Below, one piece after another: positions 34,329 to 42,880 of a stretch of DNA of 64,000 nt (position 1 is the first letter of the stretch; each line of letters begins with the position of its first letter). The stretch covers positions 620,001 through 684,000 of the forward strand of contig NZ_JAODPB010000001.1 in NCBI RefSeq assembly GCF_025770735.1. The letters are read 5' to 3'. Both the position numbers and the translations under genes were made by a program. The DNA comes from Shouchella tritolerans. GTDB lineage: Bacteria > Bacillota > Bacilli > Bacillales > Bacillaceae_D. A model generated the notes under the pieces. The model had not been told where the DNA came from, ran no database searches, and was given only the letters and a program-made list of their open reading frames with translations.

Positions 34329-35096
34329 ATGAAACATTTAATTGCAAGTGAATTCGAGCGGCTTTGGAGGATGAGAATGATAAAAATCCTCTTACTGCTG
34401 CTCATAGGGATCTCCTTTTTTTCCGCTCACTTTTTGACTTGGTTTGATTTAGGTCTTTATACTGCAGATAGTGAAACGCCGTTAAATGCTGTTAACTTTC
34501 CCTGGTTTTTGTTAAGGGAAGTCTCTTTCTTTGTGACACTAGTCATCATGCCATTGTTTTGTGTGATTGTTTTGAACGCACCAATAAAAGCAAAAACGTA
34601 CAACTTAGTGTTGTACCGGCCATTTCACCGTTTAGAATTTTTACTGTCTAAATGGGGAACGCTGCTCTTGATTGCTGTCTTCATTACCGCGTTTATCTGG
34701 CTCATTGGGGTCGTGCTAGGCTTTTTCTTTTACCAAGTTCCAGATTATGTGACTTTTTATGGCGATCTAACACGCTACTCTGTACTGAATGGGTACATCT
34801 ATTCAGCCAAGCTCTATTTTCTGTTTTGGGCGGTCATGGTCGCTGGAATTGCTATTGCCAGTGTTATGTCGATTTTGGCACCAAACCCGATCATTGCTTA
34901 CTTCCTATTGATGATTGCCTACGTGGTGCCGATTTATTTTTCAAATGAGTTGTCGTTTTTCTTGATGCCCACTCAATCCATTTTTATTTCGCTTTCGGAA
35001 AGCAACATGCCATTGCTTTATATGGTGTTGCCTTTGATTGCTCTGCTTGGCGGAGGGATTTCAAGCTTATTATGGGTAAGGCAAGATTTTAAATAA
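34329..35096 (+). CDS. lanG: Lantibiotic immunity ABC transporter permease (LanG/LanE type)
   Basis: 255 residues. Two ATG codons are adjacent; the second (34329) is 7 nt from AAGGAG and aligns with the start of the preceding paralogue, so I use it. Six hydrophobic segments and the same SEFERLW opening. Together with LanF and the first permease it completes an asymmetric LanFEG exporter that gives self-protection against clausin. lanR follows after 19 nt. Confidence 0.9.
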   Translation: MKHLIASEFERLWRMRMIKILLLLLIGISFFSAHFLTWFDLGLYTADSETPLNAVNFPWFLLREVSFFVTLVIMPLFCVIVLNAPIKAKTYNLVLYRPFHRLEFLLSKWGTLLLIAVFITAFIWLIGVVLGFFFYQVPDYVTFYGDLTRYSVLNGYIYSAKLYFLFWAVMVAGIAIASVMSILAPNPIIAYFLLMIAYVVPIYFSNELSFFLMPTQSIFISLSESNMPLLYMVLPLIALLGGGISSLLWVRQDFK

Positions 35097-35115
35097 ACGT
35101 TTGCGAGGGGATAAA

Positions 35116-35790
35116 ATGGAACACATTCTGATTGTCGATGATGAAGTTCAAATTACTTCAATTGTGGGAGAGCTATTACATGAAGAAGGCTACCATACAA
35201 CAGTCGCCAACGATGGAATGACCGCGATAAAGTTGATCAAGGAACAGGACTTTGATTTAATCATCCTCGATATCATGATGCCTTATGTGAACGGGTTAGA
35301 CGTTTGCCGTAGCGTAAGGGAATTTACGGATGTTCCGATTTTATTTGTTACCGCTCGAACAAGTATCAACGACCAAATTAATGGGCTAAACATAGGAGGA
35401 GATGACTACATAAACAAACCGTTTACCCATGAACAGCTGCTTGCTAGAATCAAAACCCATTTAAGGCGGGAAAAACGGAAACAACAACCAACAGATGAAC
35501 TTGTCTATGGAAAAATAACACTTGACCGGCGCACAAATGAGCTCCGCTATGGCGAAACCCCATTGTTGCTCACAAACAAAGAGTTTAAAATTATGGAAAT
35601 GTTAATGAGCAATCCAAAACAAATCTTTTCGAAAGACCATCTATACGAAACGATTTGGGGAGTAGAAGCGACTGGACAATCACACACTGTGACTGAACAT
35701 ATCCGAAATATCCGGATACGCATTCATAAGGTCGATCCAATGGCAAACCTGATCCATACCGTGTGGGGAGTGGGCTATAAACTTGAATAA
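35116..35790 (+). CDS. lanR: OmpR-family response regulator LanR
   Basis: 224 residues from ATG 35116 (SD GCGAGGGG). Receiver domain with VDDE, acceptor Asp52 in IILDIMMPYVNG, Lys in INKPF; C-terminal winged helix (LTNKEFKIMEMLMSNPKQIFSKDHLYETIWG; VTEHIRNIRIRIHK as recognition region). Probably activated by the next gene product and acting on lanA and/or the immunity operon. It shares 8 nt with lanK, so the pair is co-translated. Confidence 0.92.
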   Translation: MEHILIVDDEVQITSIVGELLHEEGYHTTVANDGMTAIKLIKEQDFDLIILDIMMPYVNGLDVCRSVREFTDVPILFVTARTSINDQINGLNIGGDDYINKPFTHEQLLARIKTHLRREKRKQQPTDELVYGKITLDRRTNELRYGETPLLLTNKEFKIMEMLMSNPKQIFSKDHLYETIWGVEATGQSHTVTEHIRNIRIRIHKVDPMANLIHTVWGVGYKLE

Positions 35791-37207
35791 AAAAAGAACG
35801 ACCATTAAACAGCAAATCCGATTAACAATAGCCAAGACCATTTTACTTAGTTTCCTAGCTACCGTCATTGTTGTTTTGGCAAGTTGGGCGATTGTCATGA
35901 GCATCGATGACCGCTATTATGCCAATTACTATGAGAGCCAAGTCCCCAAAATAACCGATGAAGTGCAAAGTTTGAATCGAGAGCTCGTCGATTCACAAGC
36001 GTTGGGGGCACAACAACTAGAAAAGGCCATTCCCACCCCAGGAATGGAATATCAAGTGCTAGACGAACAAGGAACATTCTTGTACGGTTCATTTTCCGCT
36101 AACGTCAACACGGAAGACGTCCATTTGCTAAATAAGGTCAACAAATCATTTTTGGAAGATAACACCGCCACAACGTTTATCCCGATTGTCGACCAAAATG
36201 GTTCATTTGCTGGCAGTGTCGTACTTCAATATAAACTGGAATCGGAAGTTGAAGCCTTATTTAATATTTTTTTTGTTTGTCTGTTCCTCACGCCATTTTT
36301 CTTTATTATGATCTTTACCTATTATTATGCGAGCAAACTAGGAAAAAACTATTACGCAAGGATTCAAAAATTGATTGTCGCGACAGATTTGGTCCGAAAG
36401 CAAGATCTAGATTTTGAAATCGAGGCCGACGGAAATGATGAAATCACAAAACTTTCGACTTCCTTCAATATAATGAAACAAGCGTTGCAAGACTCCCTTT
36501 ATCAGCAATGGAACTTGGAAAAAAACCGTTCTGAGTTTATTTCCTCTGTCTCCCATGACTTAAAAACGCCATTGACGATCATGAAAGCAAACGCGCAAAT
36601 GTTGGAGAGAAAGATAAAGGATGATCGGAACAAAACATATATTGCTAATATGATTGGCGAAATTGAGCGGACGGAAAACCTCGTACAAGAGCTTGATACA
36701 AAAATGAACGACGAAGAGTCTTTTTTCGCTATTGAAACCGAGGCAGTCGAACCGAAACATTTCTTTGAAACTGAATTTGCAAAGTACAAAGATTTTGTTC
36801 AAAACGAAGGACTGACGTTTCACACTTCCGTCCTCGACTACAGAAAAACAGCGAACACGATTCAAATAGACGTGCAAAAAATGACACAAGTGATAGATAA
36901 CCTTATATCAAACAGCTTGCGTTTCGCCCAACCAAATGATGGCCATATTGATTGCCGCGCAGAATGCCATGACGATTACGTAAAAGTGACTGTAAGCGAC
37001 AATGGAAAAGGATTCACTGAATCGGACTTGCATTATGTCTTCCAAAAATTTTACCAAAATAACGATAGTGCCGACCCCCATAAAGGGCTCGGGCTCTACA
37101 TTGTCAAACATATAATCGAAAAACATGGCGGAAACGTTCAAGCATCGAATAACAAAGGTGCAGTGGTCTCCTTTCAGTTACCCGCTGCCCCGAAAAACAG
37201 CCACTAG
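35783..37207 (+). CDS. lanK: Sensor histidine kinase LanK
   Basis: 474 residues, TTG start (35783-35785) inside the end of lanR. TM helix about 18-40, an extracellular sensor of about 115 residues, TM about 158-182, a HAMP-like linker, HisKA with SSVSHDLKTPLT (His258) and a HATPase with DNGKGF and GLGLYIVKHII. Unlike BceS-type kinases of bacitracin systems it has a real extracellular domain, as NisK and SpaK do, so direct sensing of clausin or another peptide is plausible. Its stop lies in the hairpin at 37200-37224. Confidence 0.92.
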   Translation: MNKKRTTIKQQIRLTIAKTILLSFLATVIVVLASWAIVMSIDDRYYANYYESQVPKITDEVQSLNRELVDSQALGAQQLEKAIPTPGMEYQVLDEQGTFLYGSFSANVNTEDVHLLNKVNKSFLEDNTATTFIPIVDQNGSFAGSVVLQYKLESEVEALFNIFFVCLFLTPFFFIMIFTYYYASKLGKNYYARIQKLIVATDLVRKQDLDFEIEADGNDEITKLSTSFNIMKQALQDSLYQQWNLEKNRSEFISSVSHDLKTPLTIMKANAQMLERKIKDDRNKTYIANMIGEIERTENLVQELDTKMNDEESFFAIETEAVEPKHFFETEFAKYKDFVQNEGLTFHTSVLDYRKTANTIQIDVQKMTQVIDNLISNSLRFAQPNDGHIDCRAECHDDYVKVTVSDNGKGFTESDLHYVFQKFYQNNDSADPHKGLGLYIVKHIIEKHGGNVQASNNKGAVVSFQLPAAPKNSH

Positions 37208-37224
37208 CATTTTGTGCTAGTGGC
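37200..37224 (-). terminator. Hairpin between lanK and the convergent HhH gene
   Basis: A perfect 10-bp stem GCCACTAGCA / TGCTAGTGGC with a 5-nt loop. On the minus strand it is followed by TGTTTTTCGG, a good T-run for the leftward gene. On the plus strand the tail is poor, so for lanK it works only as a weak stop. Confidence 0.75.
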
Positions 37225-37240
37225 ACTAGATTCAGTCGTT

Positions 37241-38071
37241 TTAATCAAAGCACACAATTCCTTGGTTTTTAATCGCTTCAGCACGTGCGTCGCCAATTCC
37301 GTTAATTCGCTTCATGTCATTGTAAGAAGAAAATGGCCGGAGTTGAATAATCTGTGCGGCACGGTCCGGGCCAATTTCATAAATCGCTTGCAACTCAGAC
37401 TCGGAAGCACTGTTGATTTTCACCGTTCCAGGGCCACAACTATCGGTACTTGCGCTTTCTGAAGACTGTGCGGTTTCCGTTTCTGTGGTAGCGGTTTCAT
37501 TTCCGCTATCAGTTGAGGCGCTGGCCACTTCTTCTTCCAACTTCGAAATCGCTGCTTCCTTTTCTTCAATCGTTTGCTCTTTTTCTTTGATTTTATCGTC
37601 TAATGCAGCAAGCTTGTCCTCGTAATCTTCGCTGATTTCAGCAGTGATTCGTTCTTCCAGTTCTTCCTCGATCTGTTCCCGAAATTCCTCTTCCCATTCG
37701 AGTTTGGCTTCCTCTAATTGCTCTTCAATCAAATCGTCAGTATCGCCTTCTTCAGCTTGTACGAGCTCCAACTGCTCTTCAGACTCTTTTAACGATTCCT
37801 CTGCTTCCTCTAACGCAACAGTCAAATCTTCAATCTCTGTTTCTTTGTCTAGCAAGGATGCTTCTAATGTTTCAATTTTGGTAAGTTGGGCGGATTGGGC
37901 TTTATTTGGATCTAGCGTACTGTTATATAAGATAGAAGTAATAATGAGAGCTGGAATCACGTATAAACATACTCGACTTCTTGAAGGAAGCCGGATCAAG
38001 CGCGGTTTAACCAATCCTAGAATAAAAACAAAAAGGGAAAGCGTAAACAAAATGTAAAAAAACGTATTCAA
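37241..38071 (-). CDS. Membrane-anchored coiled-coil protein with C-terminal HhH (ComEA-like) domain
   Basis: 276 residues, TTG start with AAAGGAGG 7 nt upstream. Two N-terminal hydrophobic helices (about 4-22 and 35-52), then about 130 residues of very acidic coiled coil (LEEAEESLKESEEQLEL; EEKEAAISKLEEEVA), a Ser/Thr linker, and a helix-hairpin-helix pair at the end (VKINSASESELQAIYEIGP; YNDMKRINGIGDARAEAIKNQ). The HhH part is that of ComEA, which binds DNA outside the cell during uptake, but ComEA has one TM and no long coiled coil. If the topology keeps the tail outside, it could hold DNA on the surface; if inside, it could tether the chromosome. Function unknown. Confidence 0.8.
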   Translation of the reverse strand: MNTFFYILFTLSLFVFILGLVKPRLIRLPSRSRVCLYVIPALIITSILYNSTLDPNKAQSAQLTKIETLEASLLDKETEIEDLTVALEEAEESLKESEEQLELVQAEEGDTDDLIEEQLEEAKLEWEEEFREQIEEELEERITAEISEDYEDKLAALDDKIKEKEQTIEEKEAAISKLEEEVASASTDSGNETATTETETAQSSESASTDSCGPGTVKINSASESELQAIYEIGPDRAAQIIQLRPFSSYNDMKRINGIGDARAEAIKNQGIVCFD

Positions 38072-38313
38072 GCTAGTTCCTCCTTTGTGGTGTAATATGG
38101 TAATTGTAACAAACTATCAGACTATCGTCATGGGTTAATTTGTGTAGGGGGAAGAGTTGGTTCATTTATAAGTCTTTATATAAGGGACGCGCAACTATGG
38201 GGTATTTGATGCACAGCCATGTTCTATTCAAAATAAAGCATGTGTGTGAAACGATTGTAAGTCTAATTTAGTCGTAGTCGTAACACGCGTACTTTTAAAG
38301 GACGGGTCTTGAT

Positions 38314-38496
38314 ATGAAAGATTTTATTTCGAGCCTTCTTCTTATTTGTGGTTGGCTTTGTATCGCTATTAGTGCCTATCTACTGTTCTGGACAGTGGTA
38401 ACTCCCTTATGGGCCATCATCCCTTTTTTTGTTTTCTTAAGTATGGGCTTGTTATGTCTTCGTATTTCTAAAAAACTAAATAATAGAAGACAATGA
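38314..38496 (+). CDS. Small two-helix membrane protein
   Basis: 60 residues: MKDFISSLLLICGWLCIAIS..., two hydrophobic helices (about 6-30 and 33-50), and a basic tail RISKKLNNRRQ that should stay in the cytoplasm. The upstream AAAGGACGGG can serve as SD. No family recognised. It stands alone: 242 nt before and 250 nt after it contain no other gene or clear signal. Confidence 0.55.
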   Translation: MKDFISSLLLICGWLCIAISAYLLFWTVVTPLWAIIPFFVFLSMGLLCLRISKKLNNRRQ

Positions 38497-38746
38497 ACGT
38501 TCTTCTATCAATAGTGGAAGATCTAAGGTAGCTAGAAAAACACTAGTGTCAAGTCTTTTAAAACTACCTTAATCAATTGGTATAAACTACTAGCAATGCT
38601 TACTGATTTAAAGTAAACTAATGGAAAAGACCTGTGTAAGAAGTCGTTGTTTTTGCTTAATATTTTAGCTGATTGTCTGGCAAGGAAATTATGTAAAGCC
38701 AAAGCTTAATTCAAGGATATACCGAAAAGAAACAAGGAGAACTGCG

Positions 38747-39586
38747 ATGCAGGGAACTGACCGTACTGTGATGATGCATTTTCCTAATAGTCAACAAGCA
38801 TCTTCATTAAAAATTATTCAAGAACCAACTAGCCAAATTCGTGCGTTTTACTTTAAAAAAAGTTTGTTGGCACAAGTGGAAGAACTTGAGTATGCAAACA
38901 ACTACGCTATTTATTTTCTATTTTCTGATTTAGAAAATCCTAGTGTGTACATTGGTCAATCAACCCAAGGAATTAAACGACTGAGAGACCATTTACGAGA
39001 AAAAGATTTTTGGCAATATGGCATCTTATTTGTAACTGATAATAACAGCTTTGATAAGCTGGCCATTGATTTTTTAGAACACCAATTTATTCAACTGTTT
39101 AAACGCTCATCCTTTATTGTTGAAAACCGTGACCTACGTAATACAAAGCCGACAATTAATTGGTTTGCCCACGCAACCATGAATACATTTACGAATCAAA
39201 TCACATTTCTTCTTGAAGCGCTTGGCGTTTCTATTCAAGAAGAAGAGAAAGAAAACGATCGAAAAATTTTTCCTGCTGAAGGAGAAAGAGAGGCTTCTTT
39301 ATACATACATGATGGCCAGTTTTTCTTAACAAAAGGATCAATCCTTCATCGTCCACAGGAACGTCTGAAGAACTGGAATGATGAAGGGAAACTTTATTAC
39401 AAGCTGAATGCGCGGATTGACCAGCTAATTGATGTAAAGCAAGCAGAAGTGATTGACGAAGGCACAGTTCGTCTTCTTCACGATGTCGTCTGCTCAAGTC
39501 CTAGTGCAGCCGCGGATTTGTGCAGTGGGACTTCTAAGAATGGGTGGACGTTTTGGAGGGGATTGGAGAAGGAGAGAAGAATATAG
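38747..39586 (+). CDS. GIY-YIG nuclease-family protein with C-terminal DUF4357-like domain
   Basis: 279 residues, SD AAGGAG 7 nt before ATG. The nuclease core has YAIYFLFSD (GIY position), VYIGQSTQGIKRLRDHL (YIG plus catalytic Arg region) and DKLAIDFLEHQFIQLF (metal-binding Glu). The C-terminal segment LCSGTSKNGWTFWRGL is the short Trp-rich motif of DUF4357, often fused to GIY-YIG domains near restriction and defence genes. It likely acts on DNA, with no known target. It stands at the left edge of the AT-rich defence block and may be part of it, although its own base composition is intermediate. Confidence 0.8.
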   Translation: MQGTDRTVMMHFPNSQQASSLKIIQEPTSQIRAFYFKKSLLAQVEELEYANNYAIYFLFSDLENPSVYIGQSTQGIKRLRDHLREKDFWQYGILFVTDNNSFDKLAIDFLEHQFIQLFKRSSFIVENRDLRNTKPTINWFAHATMNTFTNQITFLLEALGVSIQEEEKENDRKIFPAEGEREASLYIHDGQFFLTKGSILHRPQERLKNWNDEGKLYYKLNARIDQLIDVKQAEVIDEGTVRLLHDVVCSSPSAAADLCSGTSKNGWTFWRGLEKERRI

Positions 39587-39749
39587 ATTTAATTAAGTAA
39601 GTTATCTAAATTAAGGAAAGGAAAGTGCTCCTTCCCACCTTTGTTATAACACAAGACCAATGTTTTGTAAGATAACTAATTTAATATGAAGTACAGGATT
39701 ACTATAAATGTTAGTAAGTATAATTAAATATTTTTGTAGGAGTGTTTAT

Positions 39750-40937
39750 ATGAGTGAAAATATAGAAGAAGATATTTTGGATATGAATGTTTGTGATAGC
39801 AATTTGTATTATTTAAAAGAAGGTAATGACTTGTTAAATGGAGTACCATTTGATGAGCAAAAACAAAAGATTAGCAAATTATTAATGAATAATTTCAAAA
39901 GTAAAAACTTAAACATATTTATTGGATCAGGTTGTTCTAAACCAGCTATAGGATTAATGGGTGAAACTTTTAGTACACTGAAGCAGAATGAAAGTGAACA
40001 TCTTGTTCTAGGTAGCTATGACGGTAATAATAATGATATAGAAGGTTATCTAAATTGGCTAAACACGGGAATTAAATTTTATGAACAAAACCCTGATGAA
40101 ACAGATTTACTTAAAAAACTAGAAGAATCTTTCGCTATAACTAAAAAAGCATTAATAAAAAGTATTTGTACGGAGTATGACTCAACTGAGCAAGCCATTG
40201 AAAAAACTAAATCGACGTATCAGCAATTTTACAACACTATTTTTTCAATTCGAAGCAAGAAAGACCAAACGCCTGTCAACATATACACCACAAATTATGA
40301 TTTATTTAATGAAGTTGCTATGGAATCGTTAAATATTCATTATACAAATGGTTTTAGAGGATCAGTAAACCGCGAGTTTGATCCCACTGTATTTAATTTA
40401 AGGTTAGTAGATGAGGAAATAAAGTATAAAGATCGTTGGAATTCTATAAGTAAGTATGTAAAGTTATATAAACTGCACGGTTCAATCGACTGGAGCTATA
40501 AAATAAAAAATAGTGGTACTGTTAAGGTAGTTAACCATAGTAGTATTTATGAAGGAGATATTACTGATAACTATGAAAATGTGGTTATCTTTCCTACTAT
40601 TAATAAACATTTAGAAACGCAACAAACTCCTTATTCAGAACTATTTCGTGCCCTATCTGTGAATCTTCAAAAGCAGGACTCTACTTTAATTGTATTGGGT
40701 TATGGTTTTCCAGATCAGCACATTAACCATTTGATTTCTCAATCGTTAGCAAGTGATGACTTTAATTTAATTATATTTGGAAATGAGAAGGAAGAAAATG
40801 CTCAAGCCTTCATAAAAGAACATATATCAAAACCTAACTTTCACTTTATTGGTGGGAAGATAAATAATGAAATAAGCGGTCATCACTTCTCACATGTTAT
40901 TAGTTATATTCTTGAGGTTGATGTAAATGAAGAATAA
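39750..40937 (+). CDS. SIR2-family NADase/deacetylase-fold protein of a SIR2-HerA anti-phage system
   Basis: 395 residues. I place the start at ATG 39750 (GTAGGAGTG just upstream), 14 codons inside the longer frame. SIR2 fold motifs: Gly-rich NIFIGSGCSKPAIG (about 55-68), TTNYD (180-184), catalytic-type His243 in LHGSIDW, and VLGYGFPDQHIN near the end. This is the SIR2_2 type of defence systems, where the domain typically degrades NAD+ when a phage is sensed. The gene overlaps a HerA ATPase by 11 nt, the exact pair reported as the SIR2-HerA defence system (shown to act by abortive NAD+ loss in homologues). Strongly AT-rich, unlike flanking genes. Confidence 0.92.
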   Translation: MSENIEEDILDMNVCDSNLYYLKEGNDLLNGVPFDEQKQKISKLLMNNFKSKNLNIFIGSGCSKPAIGLMGETFSTLKQNESEHLVLGSYDGNNNDIEGYLNWLNTGIKFYEQNPDETDLLKKLEESFAITKKALIKSICTEYDSTEQAIEKTKSTYQQFYNTIFSIRSKKDQTPVNIYTTNYDLFNEVAMESLNIHYTNGFRGSVNREFDPTVFNLRLVDEEIKYKDRWNSISKYVKLYKLHGSIDWSYKIKNSGTVKVVNHSSIYEGDITDNYENVVIFPTINKHLETQQTPYSELFRALSVNLQKQDSTLIVLGYGFPDQHINHLISQSLASDDFNLIIFGNEKEENAQAFIKEHISKPNFHFIGGKINNEISGHHFSHVISYILEVDVNEE

Positions 40938-42732
40938 GAGTATCGGTACTATCCAAAGAGTATACTTTAATAAAATAGTTATTGAAGTTCATTCTCCTAC
41001 AGAGATTCAACATAATTTCAAGGGAGACGTATATATTTGTAATGGTCTTAATGATTATATAACAATATATAAAGATATAAACCAAAAATATATTTATCAA
41101 GTGACTGCTCTTTATGAACAGGAGAAAGCGTTTAATGAGCAAGAGGACTCGAAGTTTTATCAAAAAGCTTTGTTTGAGGCGATTCCTATTGGAGAAATAG
41201 AAAAAGGTAATTTTGAATATGGGTTGTCTATGTTTCCCATGATTGGTGAAAAAGTTTACTTAGCAACTACTAGAGATATTGAGAGTATTATTGATCCGAG
41301 GGGCAAGAGTCTCTCTATTTCTCTTGGAAACTTAACGACTCATCAATATATGCCTAAGTTTAATATTGATACCTTATTCTCGAATCATATGTGTGTGCTT
41401 GGAAATACAGGATCCGGGAAGTCAACAACAGTAAGGAAGATGTTAAATGACTTAATTTCTTTAAAAAGTAAAGGGTTAGAGCCAAATGAATTGAATTTTA
41501 TAATCTTTGATGTACATAACGAATATAAGTCACTAGGTAATCAAGCATGCTACATTGATGTAGAAAAAATATCAATACCTCTGTACACATTGACGGAGGA
41601 TGATTGGATCAATTTAATACAGCCAGCAGCTGCTGTTCAACTTCCAGTACTGTTGAATGGGTTAAAGATAGCAAACTTTTTAAAGCAATCTGATCGTCAC
41701 TTAAATTGGATTAGAGCTTATTGCGCTCTACAACTTTACTTTAATCAACAGACAGATGCTGTGGCAAAAAGAACAAAAATAGTAGGATTACTGGCCGATT
41801 TAGAATCATCTTCAATAAGTGAAGTTTTAAAAGAATATGATTCTAAATTTGGAAACTTAGACAAGAAAGGAGAAGAGAATTTTATAGGTGCTATCAATAA
41901 GTATATAAAAGAACAAACTGATGGCATAACATTTGACCGATGTGAATCTTACTTAAAAAAATCTTTAGAACAAGTGAATCCTCTAATAGAGACACTAGAA
42001 GAATTAAAAGTAGGTGTTAATCTAACACTAGTAATAGAGGAATCCAAAGGGAATTCACAAGTAAGAAGTCATTGTCAAACTTTAATGACAAGAATTGATA
42101 ACTTGATTCTGACTCATTCAAAAACGTTATTTGATGATTGTTCAAAGAAAATAAAAGCATTTAATTCTGCTAGAATTTTTGAAAAAGGTCTTACTATTTT
42201 TGATTGTTCTTCCTTTACAGACAACGATTTGCTTTTCTTTACAAGTTATTTAATTCGGGAAACGTTTGAAGATCAGCAACAGGCTAGGAAAAGCGAAGGA
42301 GAAATTAAAAAGGTTTATAATTTTTTCTTAGATGAAGCGCATAGATGTCTTGCCGATTCAAGGAATGAAATTCGGTTGAGTACTTCAAAAATCTTCGAAA
42401 AAGTAGCCAAAGAAGGAAGAAAGTTTGGGGTTTTTTTAATTATTGCCAGTCAAAGACCAAGTGAATTATCACAAACAGTTGTATCACAATGCAATAATTT
42501 TCTAATTCACAGAATACGTAATAATGCTGACTTAGAGCATGTGAGAAAAAGCATACCTTATATTAATGATTCACAAATCTTTAGACTTTCATATTTAAAA
42601 ACAGGTGTTTGTTTAGCAGTAGGTGAATCATTTGTTGTACCTATGGAAATTGAGGTAGATGGTAAAAAGTTTGGGCAAGATTCTAAAACGGTAAAGCCAA
42701 GTGATTTATGGGTTAATAAGGAATTTCTTTAG
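40927..42732 (+). CDS. HerA-like DNA-translocase ATPase, partner of SIR2
   Basis: 601 residues. An N-terminal HAS-barrel-like domain (1-135) precedes a FtsK/HerA RecA-type core: Walker A GNTGSGKST (159-167), VYNFFLDEAHRCLAD as Walker B (about 460), the sensor IASQRPSELSQTVVSQCNN and the C-terminal arginine-finger region. HerA forms a hexamer on DNA ends; in known SIR2-HerA systems it assembles with SIR2 into a large complex whose nuclease/NADase output is triggered by infection. Start overlaps the SIR2 end, so production is coupled. A nuclease (NurA) partner is absent, as expected for the defence version. Confidence 0.92.
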   Translation: MKNKSIGTIQRVYFNKIVIEVHSPTEIQHNFKGDVYICNGLNDYITIYKDINQKYIYQVTALYEQEKAFNEQEDSKFYQKALFEAIPIGEIEKGNFEYGLSMFPMIGEKVYLATTRDIESIIDPRGKSLSISLGNLTTHQYMPKFNIDTLFSNHMCVLGNTGSGKSTTVRKMLNDLISLKSKGLEPNELNFIIFDVHNEYKSLGNQACYIDVEKISIPLYTLTEDDWINLIQPAAAVQLPVLLNGLKIANFLKQSDRHLNWIRAYCALQLYFNQQTDAVAKRTKIVGLLADLESSSISEVLKEYDSKFGNLDKKGEENFIGAINKYIKEQTDGITFDRCESYLKKSLEQVNPLIETLEELKVGVNLTLVIEESKGNSQVRSHCQTLMTRIDNLILTHSKTLFDDCSKKIKAFNSARIFEKGLTIFDCSSFTDNDLLFFTSYLIRETFEDQQQARKSEGEIKKVYNFFLDEAHRCLADSRNEIRLSTSKIFEKVAKEGRKFGVFLIIASQRPSELSQTVVSQCNNFLIHRIRNNADLEHVRKSIPYINDSQIFRLSYLKTGVCLAVGESFVVPMEIEVDGKKFGQDSKTVKPSDLWVNKEFL

Positions 42733-42807
42733 AGTCTTGATTAGTACGAGTTACTGTTGAAATAGTTCTTAATATAAGGGAACTGATAGTGGTTGGTGGA
42801 TATAAAA

Positions 42808-42840
42808 TTGGAGGACCAAAAACTAGGACCTCCAATTTTT
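42808..42840. terminator. Bidirectional terminator after herA
   Basis: TTGGAGGACC (42808-42817) pairs with GGACCTCCAA (42826-42835) with one mismatch, followed by T's on the plus strand. On the other strand it is followed by TTTTAT, so it also serves the convergent ParA-like gene. Confidence 0.85.
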
Positions 42841-42880
42841 GCATTTTTATGTCGTTTTAAAGTAAGATTAAATAATTAAA

